Part shown: piece after piece, positions 16,202-30,400 of the stretch
Layout of the letters: every line of letters begins with the position of its first letter
Position numbering within the stretch: the first letter of the stretch is position 1
DNA from: Candidatus Ideonella esbjergensis
GTDB lineage: Bacteria; Pseudomonadota; Gammaproteobacteria; Burkholderiales; Burkholderiaceae_C
Length of the DNA stretch: 64,000 nucleotides
Assembly: GCA_016710065.1 (NCBI GenBank)
Contig: JADJLP010000001.1
Span: forward strand, 806,001 to 870,000
Direction of reading: 5' to 3'
Translations under genes and position numbers: made by a program
Notes under the pieces: model-generated
What the model was told of the DNA's origin: nothing
Seen by the model: only the letters and a program-made list of their open reading frames with translations
Database searches by the model: none

Positions 16202-16903
16202 TCAGGTGCGCGGGCGGCCGGTTTCAACCAGTGTGCGGGCCTGCTCGGCAAAGCGTCGGCTGGCTTCGTCGCCGTCCTTGTCCAGGTGCACAGGGCTGGG
16301 CGGCACTTCGATGCCACGCAGCACCGCCGGCCGGGACCGTATGGCACGCAGCCAGCGCTGCAGATGCGGCAACTCGTCCACCGCCACGCCCGACCACTTG
16401 TGTGTGCGCACCCAGGCCCAGTTGGCGATGTCGGCGATGGAGTAGTCGCCGGCCAGGAACTCGTGGTCTTTCAGGTGCCCGTCCAGCACCTTGAACAGGC
16501 GCAGGCTTTCGCCCTGGTAGCGATCGATCACGGCCGGGATCTTCTCGGGAAAATAGCGGAAGAACACATTGGCCTGGCCCATCATGGGGCCGATGCCGCC
16601 CATCTGGAACATCAGCCACTGCAGCACGCGCGAGCGGCCCCTGGCGTCCCCGGGCATCAACTGGCCGGTCTTCTCGGCCAGGTAGATCAGGATGGCGCCG
16701 GACTCGAAGACCGCGAAGTCGTCGGCCTCGTGGTCGACGATGGCTGGGATGCGGCCGTTGGGGTTGATGCGCAGGAACTCGGGCGTCTTCTGCTGGCCGG
16801 CCATCAGGTCCAGCGCATGCAGTTCGTAGGGCAGGGCCAGTTCCTCCAGCGCGATGGAGATCTTGTGGCCGTTGGGCGTGGCGGCGGTGTAGAGGTCAAT
16901 CAT
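16202..16903 (-). CDS. yfcG: YfcG-type glutathione transferase / disulfide-bond oxidoreductase
   Basis: A 233-residue Nu-class glutathione transferase. The N-terminus MIDLYTAATPNGHK is nearly that of E. coli YfcG and keeps Thr9 and Asn11, which bind glutathione disulfide in place of a catalytic Tyr or Ser. Further matches are NPNGRIPAIVDHEA, FESGAILIYLAEKTG, QMGGIGPMMGQ and YSIADIANWAWV. The enzyme reduces disulfides with glutathione. It starts 4 bp after the 5-oxoprolinase stop, which places it in one operon with a glutathione-cycle enzyme. Confidence 0.9.
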   Translation of the reverse strand: MIDLYTAATPNGHKISIALEELALPYELHALDLMAGQQKTPEFLRINPNGRIPAIVDHEADDFAVFESGAILIYLAEKTGQLMPGDARGRSRVLQWLMFQMGGIGPMMGQANVFFRYFPEKIPAVIDRYQGESLRLFKVLDGHLKDHEFLAGDYSIADIANWAWVRTHKWSGVAVDELPHLQRWLRAIRSRPAVLRGIEVPPSPVHLDKDGDEASRRFAEQARTLVETGRPRT

Positions 16904-16907
16904 GGGC

Positions 16908-20914
<4,007 letters not shown>

Positions 20915-20918
<4 letters not shown>

Positions 20919-21493
20919 TCAATCGTCAGCCGCGACACCCATCGCGCGCCTGGTGCGATGTCGTCACGCAGCGCGGGGCGGTAGGGCGGCTTCGTCAAGT
21001 CGGTGGGGGGCGCGCTGATGAGGTTCAGGTCAACCGCCTGGGGTGTGCCCACCAGGCCGTGGTCGGTCAACTGAAGGCGGAAATACAGGCCGTTCCACAG
21101 CTTAGCGCCAAACTCGCCCGGCACCTTGAACAGGAACAGCAGCGAGTGCTCCAGCCAGGCCAGGTCGTTGGCGGTCACGCTGCCAGGCTGAGCGTAGGGG
21201 TAGGGTACGTGGCAGGTGACTTCGCCACTGCCTTCCAGGCACTTGAATTCCTTCATCGACAGGAAAAAGTCCTTGAAGCGCTCGGGATCCAGCTTGAGGA
21301 CAAAGCCCGTTCGGCCGTCATCGCGCGGCTTGAAATCCACCTGACCAAGTACCAGCGACTGGCCGTCTCGGGCGTGCAGCGTGACGATCCGGGTGCCGTC
21401 CATCTGCCAGGCTCGGGCTGGCAAGGCGAATGCCAGGCACATCCAGAACGCCAGGGTACGGCGGGTGAATCTCGTTGACTGCAGGCGGGCCAT
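20915..21493 (-). CDS. Exported protein of unknown function
   Basis: A 192-residue protein with an N-terminal signal peptide (MARLQSTRFTRRTLAF, hydrophobic core, cleavage near LPARA). The mature part is rich in beta-strand-like sequence with two cysteines (FKCLEGSGEVTCHV) that could pair. I do not recognise the family. Start at 21493 is chosen because it immediately precedes the basic signal region; the frame is open 45 bases further upstream. Its stop overlaps the 5-oxoprolinase start by 4 bp, so translation is coupled. Confidence 0.6.
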
Positions 21494-21550
21494 GGTTGAC
21501 CTCAGGTGGCACACGCTGACCAGCATACCTGCCGGCACAAGGCCGCAGGC

Positions 21551-22996
21551 TCAACGCAGGCTCACGCTCTGGCGCTTCCAGGCCGGGTCTTGCCAACGCT
21601 GGAACATGGCCAACAGCTGCGGCGTGCTGGCCTGCTTGTCGATCGCACAGTCGGCCAGCTTGCTCACCTCGAAGCGGCGGCTGAGCTTGCCCTCCACCTT
21701 GCTCTCGCGCGCCAACAGCACGCGCGGCTCGCCCTCGGGCACCCAGCCCGCGAATTCCACATAGCCGGTGTCGGCACCCAGCGGGTTGCCAGCGGCGGGG
21801 GGCAGCACGTCCAGCCTCCAGCCCTCAGAAGTCCTCTTCATCAACCACAGCTCGCGCCAGGTGGCCAGCGGTTGCACGGCCAGGCTCACGGCTGTGCCGG
21901 CGGCGTTGGTGCCGGCCGAGGCCAGCCAGGCCACGCCCCAGGTGCATCGGCGCAGCAGGGGGTGGGCGGCGTCATGTTGGGCATCTGTGAGCAGGACGCA
22001 GGTCTCGCCGGGTTGGCCCGGCTGGGTGATCAGCGTCGGGCGGTTGGCGGTGGACTTGGCGAGGTTGATGGGCGGCTCGGCAGCCCAGCGCGAGGCGCCC
22101 ACGCGGATGGCGGCGTCGCTGTACTCGGTCTGATCGTCGTCGCTGAGCTCGGCCTTGTTCACTGCCGCCAGTTCGACCACCGCGCTTTGGCCCATCGCTT
22201 GCGCTGCCTCGCCCCGGCGGGCCTGCTCGAAGGCCAGCGTGGCCTGCAGGCCGGCGCGGCGCAAGTGGAGGCGGTTCTTCAGCTGTTCGGGCAACTGCGA
22301 CATGTCGGCGTCGGTGATGCGTTGCAGCACGTCGCCGCGCCAGCGGTTCAGGGCGGCGAGTTCGGTGGCGCGCAGAGTGGGGTCCACGCAGTCGTGGCGG
22401 GTCAGGCCCAGGGCGGCGCGGGCGCGTTGTTCGGGGGTGGCTTCCTTCATGGCCAGCACGCGGCGGAAGGCTTCGCCGTCGTAGCACAGGCGCACGGCGC
22501 CATCCTGCTCGTAGCTGAGGATGCGCACGCCGTAGGTGGCCACGCCCTCCAGATGTGCGGCGAGCTTGTTGTCGGTGCTGCCGTTGCGGCTCGACGCGCG
22601 GCGGGCCAGGCGCTCGGCCATGCTGCCCAGTGCGTCGAACGGCTCGGCGGTGATGGCGTTTGCGGGCGCGGCCTTCAGGTAGGCGGCCGCGTAGCCCACG
22701 CCCAGGGCTTCCTGGCCCGGGGTGTCGCGCACAAAGCGCAGCACGGCCAGCAGTTCGTTGGTATCGGCCGCTCTGGCGTTGGTGAGCCGCACCTGGCTGG
22801 CCTTCACGAAGCCGGCACGCTCGCGGCGGTGGTCGTAGACCTGCAAATAGTCCATGCGCTCGCCGCGCACCTCCAGCGCGTCGCCGGCCGTGAGCTGGGC
22901 CTGCGTGGTGCCCGAGTCGCGCGGCGTGGCGCGCAGCGCGGCGCTGTCTTGCGTCACGATGGCCACGGCGGCCAGGGCTGCGGCAGCGGCAATCAT
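21551..22996 (-). CDS. Membrane-anchored SH3-like domain protein
   Basis: A 481-residue protein of unknown function. A short hydrophobic N-terminus (MIAAAAALAAVAIV) acts as signal or anchor. Residues about 18-72 look like a bacterial SH3 domain (ALRATPRDSG, GDALEVRGERMDYLQVYDHRRERAGFV). A mostly helical middle region follows, then a C-terminal part with YVEFAGWVPEGEPRVLLARE. It overlaps the SPFH gene stop by 4 bp, so the two are translated together. A periplasmic partner of the SPFH protein is inferred from this coupling only. Confidence 0.65.
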   Translation of the reverse strand: MIAAAAALAAVAIVTQDSAALRATPRDSGTTQAQLTAGDALEVRGERMDYLQVYDHRRERAGFVKASQVRLTNARAADTNELLAVLRFVRDTPGQEALGVGYAAAYLKAAPANAITAEPFDALGSMAERLARRASSRNGSTDNKLAAHLEGVATYGVRILSYEQDGAVRLCYDGEAFRRVLAMKEATPEQRARAALGLTRHDCVDPTLRATELAALNRWRGDVLQRITDADMSQLPEQLKNRLHLRRAGLQATLAFEQARRGEAAQAMGQSAVVELAAVNKAELSDDDQTEYSDAAIRVGASRWAAEPPINLAKSTANRPTLITQPGQPGETCVLLTDAQHDAAHPLLRRCTWGVAWLASAGTNAAGTAVSLAVQPLATWRELWLMKRTSEGWRLDVLPPAAGNPLGADTGYVEFAGWVPEGEPRVLLARESKVEGKLSRRFEVSKLADCAIDKQASTPQLLAMFQRWQDPAWKRQSVSLR

Positions 22997-24288
22997 TGCG
23001 CGGCCCCTTCCTCTTCGCCGGCTTGGGCTTGCGGGGCGGCGGCGGTCTTCTGCATCCCTCCCACAAGCGCAGTACCGATGAAGTCGCCATTGGCCGGCGG
23101 CGGGGCGATGATGACCTGGATCTTGTCGCTGAGCTTGTCGGCCAGGGTCTTCTGGATCAGCAGCGGGTGGCGGGTGATGAGCGCGCCTTCACGGGCCATC
23201 TGCTCGGCGTTCACCTGGCCCACCCTCTGCAAGCGGTAGACCTCGGCATCGGCCAGCTTCTGGCGTGAATCGGCCTCGCCCTGGCTCTCGATGCGGCGGG
23301 CCTGGGCGCTGCCTTCGGCCGTTCTGATGCGTGAGGTCTTTTCGGCCTCGGCTTCCAGGGCGCGTTGCTCGATCTGCTTTTGCTTGAAGGGCAGCACGTG
23401 CTTCATGGCCTCTTCCTGCGCCTGCGCGGCGATGATCTGCTCGCGCGCGGCGGCCTCGGCATCTTTTTCGCGCTTGACCTTGCTGGCTTGCGCTTCGAGC
23501 GCGGTCTGCTCCACCTGTTTCTCTTTCAGCACCAGGGTGTAGCGCATCTTCTCGGTTTCCAGCTCCTCGGCCAGCAGCCGGTCCATGCCTCTGCGGTAGT
23601 CCGCTGGCAGATCGACCTTGCCCATCTGCACGTCGCGCAGTGTGATGCCCATGGCGGCCAGGCGGGGCTTCAATTCGACCTCGATCTGCTGCTGGATCTC
23701 GGCGCGCTTGGCCGAGAAGATCTCGCGCACCGTGTAGCGTGAGAAGGTCTTGTAGACCACGCCCTGCACGGCGGGCTGAACCACGTCGCGGCCGATGTCG
23801 TCAGGCAGGTCGCGCGAGACGCTGGTGATGCGGGTCGGGTCCAGCGCGTAGCGCACGGCCAGGTCCACGCCGATCGACAGGCCCTCCACCGACTGGAAGG
23901 GCGCGCTGCCCTGGGCGCTGGCGCTGCCCTCGGGGCGGTAGATCTGGTCGCGCAGCGGGTACTGGCGCAGCTCCTGCAGGCCGGGCACCACGAGGGCCGT
24001 GCCGTCGCGGAACTCACTGACGCTGCCGGTGAGCAAATTGGTGCGCACGCCGATCTCGCCACGCGAGATGCTTTGCACCGGCGGGTGGGTGATGACACCG
24101 TAGCCCAGCACTGCCACCGCCGCCGTGCCCAGCAGCAGGGTACGTGACGACTTGACGGTGCCGCCCACCGCGCCGGCGGTGCGGCCGAACAGGCTGCCCA
24201 GCACGCCGCCGAGCTGTTTGCCGCGTTGGCTCACGGCTTCGCGGGCGGCGCGGGCCATCTGGGTCATCTTGTTCAGGCGTTCGTTCAT
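22993..24288 (-). CDS. SPFH/prohibitin-domain membrane protein
   Basis: A 431-residue stomatin/prohibitin-like protein. One transmembrane helix lies at about residues 50-66 (LLLGTAAVAVLGYGVI). The SPFH domain follows (EIGVRTNLLTG through DVQMGKVDLPADYRRGMD), resembling prohibitin-like bacterial proteins. A long Ala/Glu/Lys-rich coiled coil (about residues 255-370) comes next, and a C-terminal segment ending in Glu and Ala residues. Such proteins form ring scaffolds that organise membrane proteases or lipid microdomains. Start ATG 24288 fits the family; the frame is open far upstream but that part is non-coding in character. It is divergent from a two-component system across 238 bp. Confidence 0.88.
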   Translation of the reverse strand: MNERLNKMTQMARAAREAVSQRGKQLGGVLGSLFGRTAGAVGGTVKSSRTLLLGTAAVAVLGYGVITHPPVQSISRGEIGVRTNLLTGSVSEFRDGTALVVPGLQELRQYPLRDQIYRPEGSASAQGSAPFQSVEGLSIGVDLAVRYALDPTRITSVSRDLPDDIGRDVVQPAVQGVVYKTFSRYTVREIFSAKRAEIQQQIEVELKPRLAAMGITLRDVQMGKVDLPADYRRGMDRLLAEELETEKMRYTLVLKEKQVEQTALEAQASKVKREKDAEAAAREQIIAAQAQEEAMKHVLPFKQKQIEQRALEAEAEKTSRIRTAEGSAQARRIESQGEADSRQKLADAEVYRLQRVGQVNAEQMAREGALITRHPLLIQKTLADKLSDKIQVIIAPPPANGDFIGTALVGGMQKTAAAPQAQAGEEEGAAQ

Positions 24289-24526
24289 GGTGGGGCTCCG
24301 GTGGGGTTGGGTGGCGGCCGGCCTGGGTTGTGGTGCTGGCCTGGAAGTCATTCTTCGCAAGTCCCCTGGAAGGTGAAAGGCGCGCGCCGGGTGGCTTTGC
24401 GCCCAGGTGGCGGTGGCTTTGCACAGCCTTGTGAGGCAACGTGGCGTGGCGCGGAAGAAACCTTCACACCGAGGCTGCCTAGGCGCCCAGATAATGGCCA
24501 CAACCCCTACAGAAAGAGAGCAAGGC

Positions 24527-25219
24527 ATGGTGCGCGTGGCAGTGATCGAGGACGACCAGCCCACCAGCCAGCAGTTGCGCGGCTGGATCGAGTCCGCGCG
24601 CCCTGGCATTCAGGTGGACCAGTGGTTTACGCGGGACGAGGCCGAGGCGGCCATCGCCCGCGAGCGCTACGACCTGGTGGTGCTGGACATCGAGCTGGGC
24701 CGCGAACGCAACGCCGGCGTGGCCATCATCAACGCCATCAACAAGCAGCATGCCGGCACGCCGGTGCTGGTGGTGTCGGCCATGCCGGCGGCCATCTACC
24801 GCAGCATCATGAAGGCGCTGGACGCCTGGGACTACCTGCAGAAGACCACCTTCGAGGAGGCCGATTTCGTCGACACTTTCCTCGACATCCTGCGCGCCAC
24901 GCGCTCATCGGCGCCCGCCGCGCCGGTGGCCGCCGTGGCCGATGAACTGCTGCTCGACCCGCTGCGCCAGGGCGCCGCCATCTGGCGTGGCCAGCGCATC
25001 AACCTGCCGCTCACAGCGCAGCGTATCCTGGCCGCGCTGGTGGCACGCAAGGGCGAGGTGGTGAGCTACGAAGACCTCTACCAGGTGGTCAAGAGCGGGC
25101 GCAACCGCGACAACATCCGCAAGCACGTCAGCACCATTCGCGACGCCTTCCGCGAGATCGACCCAGCCTTCGAGCGCATCGCCAACATTCCCATGCGCGG
25201 CTTCCGCTGGGAACCTTGA
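24527..25219 (+). CDS. Response regulator with winged-helix output domain
   Basis: A 230-residue regulator. The receiver domain has Glu8-Asp9-Asp10 (VIEDDQ), phosphoacceptor Asp54 (LVVLDIELG), a Ser in VVSAMP, and Lys in YLQKTTF. The output is an OmpR/PhoB-like winged helix (LTAQRILAALVARKGEVVSYEDLYQVV, then NIRKHVSTIRDAFREIDP, and FERIANIPMRGFRW hairpin). ATG 24527 has GAGAG 6 bases upstream; an in-frame ATG at 24494 overlaps a possible -10 box (GATAAT, 24490-24495) and is less likely. Its stop overlaps or abuts the kinase start, so the pair is one operon. Confidence 0.9.
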   Translation: MVRVAVIEDDQPTSQQLRGWIESARPGIQVDQWFTRDEAEAAIARERYDLVVLDIELGRERNAGVAIINAINKQHAGTPVLVVSAMPAAIYRSIMKALDAWDYLQKTTFEEADFVDTFLDILRATRSSAPAAPVAAVADELLLDPLRQGAAIWRGQRINLPLTAQRILAALVARKGEVVSYEDLYQVVKSGRNRDNIRKHVSTIRDAFREIDPAFERIANIPMRGFRWEP

Positions 25220-25221
25220 AG

Positions 25222-27345
25222 ATGGCGTTGCCCAGTGGCTTGCGCCTGCCGAGCGTGGACGCCCTGCGACTGCCCACGCGCATCCCGCTGCGGCTGCGGG
25301 TGTTCTTCCGGGGCGCCTTCCTGTTGCTCGCCTTGGCCACCGTGGCGCTGGCGCTCTCTGTGCTGCAGGAGGAAAAGCAGCGCAGCTATGCCAACTATCA
25401 GGACGTGTTTGGCAAGACCCAGGCGCAGATCGCCAGCCGGCTGCGCCACCCCACGGGTCAGCTGGCGCTGCTGAACCCCGGTGCCCGCGGTGTGGCTGGT
25501 GCGCCGGTGACGCCGCTGGTGCTGCCCTTTGCCGCCATCGACTTCGACGACAAGGCCAAGGCCCAACAGGCGGTAGAAATGGCCGGATGCCTGGTTCAGT
25601 ACGTGAACAAGAGCGGCGACGACGCCAACCTGTGCGTGGCCGTGGGCAGCAACCCTCTGGCGGGTGGCTTCATCTACACCGTGGGAAGTTTCGCCAGCGA
25701 CGAACTGGTGCCGCGCCGCATCGGCGAGCTGGACCTGAGCACCGCGCACCGAGTGCGCGTCAGCGTGGCGATGCGCGGCCAAACCTGGCGCTGGTTGGCA
25801 CCCTTCGAGACGCCGGTGGATGGCGCCACCAACACCCGTGGCCGACTCACCGGCTTTGCCGAGGACGAGGCTGGCCACACCGCCGACAAGCCGGTGCGCG
25901 ATTTTCGCGGCTGGCTGTGGCAAGACGCCCGCTGCCTGGACGGCGGCCAGGCCGAGAACTGCCAGCGCCGCTCGTTCTTCTCGCTGCGGCTTCCGGTGGA
26001 GCTGTTCCGTGACGAGTTGCAGGCCCAGCGTGGCAAGCTGGTGTGGCCGCCGGCCGACCTGGACCGCATCGTGGTACGCCTGCAGGTATTGCCGCCAGGG
26101 GTCGACGCCAAGCCATTGTTCGACAGCAACCAGGCCGGTGCGCGCCCGCCCTTTGCACTGGCCGAGCTGAGAAGCCTGTTGCTCCCCGGCGAAACGCTGC
26201 GCATCCACAAGGCCGGCACGCCGGCCGCCGCCGAGGTAGCCACGCTCACGGGACATGACGACCACAGCGAGCCGGTGTCGCCGCTGGTGGACCGGCTGAT
26301 CCGCCGCCTGACGGTGGAGGGCTACGACCAGCCGCTGCTGGCCACCGACACCATCGCCACACCCAGCGGCCGCTACGAGCTGGCGCTGACCGGCGACGTG
26401 CGCAGCGTGAACCGCGCGCTCAGCCGCGTGGCCACGCGGGTGGGCTGGTTCGTGGGCGCGCTGCTGGCGGCCATCGTGCTCACCTGGGCCGCCATCGAGC
26501 TGCGCGTCATCCGCCGCATCACCGTGCTCACCAAGCGCGCCGCCGCGGTCTCACGCAGCATCAAGCAGGAAAAAGCAGGCAGCGAAGGCGGCGAGATCAG
26601 CCTGGACGTGGCCGACCTGCGTGGCAGCGACGAGCTGGGCCTGCTGGCCGGCACGCTGGCCGACCTGATGCAGCGCGTGAACGACGATGTGCGCCGCGAG
26701 CACATCCGCGCAGCGCAGGAGAAAGACCAGTGGCACGCCGTTGGCCACGAGATCATGTCGCCGCTGCAGTCGCTGATGGTGCTGCACGGCAACGTCGACG
26801 ACCCCAGCCACCGCTACATCCAGCGCATGCAGCAGGCGGTGCGTGTGCTGTACGGCCAGGCCTCGCCCACCGAGGCCTTCGAGGCCACCACGCTGGGTGT
26901 GCAGGCGCTGGACTTGGACGAGTTTCTGCAGCACGTGGCCGAGAACGCGCCGCATGCCGGCATTGCCGACGTGCACTACGCGCCGCAAGCCAGGCCGGTG
27001 TTGGTGAAGGGCGACGAGTACGCGCTCGAAGACGTGGTGACCCACGTGCTGCGCAACGCCGAGCGCCACCGCACGCAGGGCACTGCCATCTCGCTCGCGC
27101 TGGATGTGCAAGACCACCATGCCGAACTGCGCATCCACAACCAGGGCACGCCGATTGCGCCCGGGCTGATTGAGCGCATCTTCGAATACGGTGTGTCGGA
27201 GGCGGCGGGCGCAACGGAAGGCAACAGTCACCGCGGCCAGGGCCTGTTCGTGGCCCGCACCTACATGGCCAAGATGGGCGGCACCATCACCGCGCGCAAT
27301 GAAGGCGATGGGGTCAGCTTCGCGCTGCGCTTGCAGCGGGCCTGA
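25222..27345 (+). CDS. Sensor histidine kinase with large extracytoplasmic domain
   Basis: A 707-residue kinase. The first transmembrane helix lies about residues 27-50 (GAFLLLALATVALALSVL), followed by an unusually long periplasmic region of about 350 residues with no family I recognise, a second helix about 406-426 (VGALLAAIVLTWAAIEL), a HAMP-like linker, a HisKA helix with His509 in VGHEIMSPLQS, and an HATPase domain (VTHVLRNAERHR N box, GQGLFVARTYM). ATG 25222 is preferred to an in-frame TTG two codons earlier. The stimulus is unknown; the divergent SPFH/SH3 genes suggest envelope sensing. Confidence 0.88.
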   Translation: MALPSGLRLPSVDALRLPTRIPLRLRVFFRGAFLLLALATVALALSVLQEEKQRSYANYQDVFGKTQAQIASRLRHPTGQLALLNPGARGVAGAPVTPLVLPFAAIDFDDKAKAQQAVEMAGCLVQYVNKSGDDANLCVAVGSNPLAGGFIYTVGSFASDELVPRRIGELDLSTAHRVRVSVAMRGQTWRWLAPFETPVDGATNTRGRLTGFAEDEAGHTADKPVRDFRGWLWQDARCLDGGQAENCQRRSFFSLRLPVELFRDELQAQRGKLVWPPADLDRIVVRLQVLPPGVDAKPLFDSNQAGARPPFALAELRSLLLPGETLRIHKAGTPAAAEVATLTGHDDHSEPVSPLVDRLIRRLTVEGYDQPLLATDTIATPSGRYELALTGDVRSVNRALSRVATRVGWFVGALLAAIVLTWAAIELRVIRRITVLTKRAAAVSRSIKQEKAGSEGGEISLDVADLRGSDELGLLAGTLADLMQRVNDDVRREHIRAAQEKDQWHAVGHEIMSPLQSLMVLHGNVDDPSHRYIQRMQQAVRVLYGQASPTEAFEATTLGVQALDLDEFLQHVAENAPHAGIADVHYAPQARPVLVKGDEYALEDVVTHVLRNAERHRTQGTAISLALDVQDHHAELRIHNQGTPIAPGLIERIFEYGVSEAAGATEGNSHRGQGLFVARTYMAKMGGTITARNEGDGVSFALRLQRA

Positions 27346-27415
27346 GCCTGCCAAACGGGACGAGCCCGACGGCTTGCTTGGCGGCATAGCAGTCGTTCCA
27401 GCAGCTTTCCTCCGT

Positions 27416-27441
27416 CATTCCCGCGGAGCGCTACGGGAATG
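27416..27441. repeat. Degenerate REP-type hairpin between convergent genes
   Basis: CATTCCCG and CGGGAATG form a perfect 8-bp stem around a 10-base loop. The arms match the REP core seen elsewhere in the window, but the centre is altered. It lies between the convergent kinase and patatin genes and may also help terminate transcription. Confidence 0.55.
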
Positions 27442-27482
27442 CCCGCTGTGCGCCGCCTTTGGAAATCCGAAGCTGTATCCAT

Positions 27483-30400
27483 TCAAGGGGCCAGCCACAC
27501 CTCTACCACCTTGGCGTCGCCTTGGTACTGCTTGGCCAGGGCCTCGGCCACGGCTGGCTTGGGCGGCTGCTGTCGGCTGTTGGTGGGCCGCTGGGTCAGC
27601 CAGTGGGCCAGCGTCAGCGCGCAGGCTTTGCCGGCGGGGCCCTGCCAGCGCACGGTGTCCACCCGCACGGGCGTGGGTGGAGGGCGGTGCTGGAAGGCGG
27701 CGCTGGCGTTCATGTCCTCGGTGGGGTCCAGGCGCTTGTCCAGGCGGGCGAAGGCCACGCGCAGATCGACCTCGTCGTTGGTGCGGCTGGTGCCGTAGAC
27801 CTGCAGGTACACGGTGTTGGTCAGGCAGCCTTCCAGCGAGGCGGTGGAGGCTGGTGACGAGGCCGATGACACCGCCCCAGCCACACCAGTGGCAGACCCA
27901 CCGGCAGCACCAGCACCAGCACCGGTCAGCACGCCGCCCAAGCCGCCCAGGCCGGCGCTGCTGGCGGCCGAGCCTGTCGCTGCCGGGGCGCTGGCGGCCG
28001 CACTGGCCTGGGCCTGCGCGGTGTCGGCTGGCTTGGGGCAGTTGCCCACCACGTTGGCGCTGGGTCGCAGGCGGTAGTCGCGGCCCCAGTAGTGGGGCAG
28101 GCAGGGTGGACGCTGGTCGGCACCGCGCACCACCTCGGGCGGACGGTAGAGACAGTGCTCGGGGTTGTTGATGCGCAGCAGTTGCACGCAGGCGGCCGGG
28201 GCCACGCCGGGGCCCGCCGTTTGCAGGTCCTGGCAGGCGTAGCGGGCATCGTCCAAAACGTGCTGGGCCGTGGTGCCGGGTGCAAACCAGCGGGCGAAGC
28301 CGTTGGGGCACAGGGTGTCGCCAATGCGCAGCAGGCTGCCCGCCAGCGGGCCGGCGGTGGCGGCACGCTGGGCCGCTGACGGGAGGGGTGGTGCCGAGGC
28401 CGCATCGGCCACCGCAGCGGGCGTGCCTGACACGGCCATCTTGCCCCACAGGTCGGTGAGTTCCTTCAGCGCCTTGTCGTCGGCGTCGGTGCCCTGGCGG
28501 CTGGCGCTGCGTATGGAGTCGATGCCTTGCCACACTGTCACGCCCAGCGTGGCGGCGGTGCCCAGGCCGATGGAGGCTGACACGGCACTCACGCCCAGGC
28601 GCACCGGCAGGCGAGCCGCATGGCTGTCCTTGCTGGCACCCTGGTCGGAGCCCTGGAGCGGCTTGCCGTCGTCGGGCACGAAGGGCGGGTGCTTGTCGTC
28701 GGCCAGGTTTTGCAGCAGTTCGTTGGTGAGCCACTGGCCGATCTCGCGGCCGAGCACGAAATGGCTTTCCCATTGGGCTTCGTCGTAGGACTGGTCGGCC
28801 GTGGTCTGCTGCGGAAAGGCCGGGTTGCTGGCCTTGAAGTTCAACAGATCCACCGGCAAGCCGCTGGACAGGTTGGGCTTGACCAGCACCAGATGGCCCG
28901 TGGCGCCGCCGGCGTAGCGGATCTCGGCCAGTGCCAGGCAGGCGTCGCTGTGGGGCGAGGCCAGGTCGCTGAGCGAGCCGAAGCCATCGTAGGGGGCGGG
29001 CGGGTTGGCGCTGTCGGGCTTGAGGAACTGGATCTCCGCACCCAGGTCCACCCGGGCCTTGCGCACCAGGTTCTCCAGGTCTTCAAAGCGGTACAGCGGG
29101 TCGGCACCGCAGTCGGCCAGCACGATCAGCCTGCAGCGCTCGCGCAGCAGTGCATAGGCGGCGGTGTTCTCGAAGTGGCCGCCGTCGGTGAGGTACCAGG
29201 CCGAGCCGGTATCGCCGCGAAAGCGCCCCAGCATCTCGCCCACCAGCATGGCCGATTTGGCGAACAGGCTCAGGCCCCGGCGCCCACCCGAGCCGGGTGC
29301 ATAGGGCTGCCACCAGTAGCCCAGGCGCACGCCGGCGAACATGGCCAGGGCCGAGATACCGCTGCGCGTGAGCGTACCCAGGCCCGGTGCAAAGGCCGCG
29401 CCCGAGATGGCCGTCCAGGCACCCAGCGTGAGTGCGTTGTCGGCTGGCATGGGCTGCCAAGGTTGCTCGGCCAGGCGCATTTGCGCGCCCGGCATCACGG
29501 TGAGCGACTGGCCTTTGCGGTCGCGGTTGAAGGCGCGTGCCCTGGAGGCCACGGTCTGGTTCAGGCAGACGTTGATGAGGTGCAGCGGCCCGCCACCGGT
29601 GTGGGGTGAATAGTCCACCAGGTCCACGTCGTCGCCAGCCACCACGGTGGCCACGTCGCTCACGTGGTAGCCGCTGGCGGGCTCGGGCGGGCGGGCATCC
29701 AGCGTGCTGGCCACGGCGTCGAAGCGCGCGGGGTTGGCCGCACCCAGCCAGCCGCGTACCAGGCGGTCGCGGTAGTAGCGGTGCAGCGAGGAGAGGTTGG
29801 CAAACTCCACCTGCCGTCCGGTAGCGGTCAGGAAGCCGTAGACGCCGGCGGCAATCAGGCCCAGGCGCAGCGCGGCGCGGCCGAATTGCAGCGCAGGCGT
29901 GTTTTGCAGCGGCTGCAGCGGTGGCTCGAACAGCGCACCGAAGACCACGGCGTAGAGCACGCTGACCCAGCAGGCGGTGAGCAGCAGGGTGACGAGCAGG
30001 CCGGTCCAGTGCGCCAGCGTGAGCAGCTTGTTGCCCAGCCAGGCGGGGGCTGCACCGCTGGAGGCGCCCAGCTGCGCCAGCACCGTGCGCAACACCGCAG
30101 CCAGCGCCAGCAGCGCGGCACCCAGCTCCAGTGAGACGGGATGGTCGAAGGCAATGAACCAGGCCAGGCGATCCACCACGCCCAGCAGCGCCACCGCGAC
30201 CGACACCATCACCACGGCGCTGAGCTGGGTGGTCACCAGGCTGCGCACACGCGACTGGTCGTCGTTGCAGCGCAGCTGCCACCAGCCCCAGGGGATGCCC
30301 AGCATCCAGCACAGGCTCATCAGCATGGCGCCAACGCGCATCTGGGGCGAGAGTCCGCCCAGGTCGGCCAGCCAGGTGGGTTGCAGCACCAGGCAACCCA

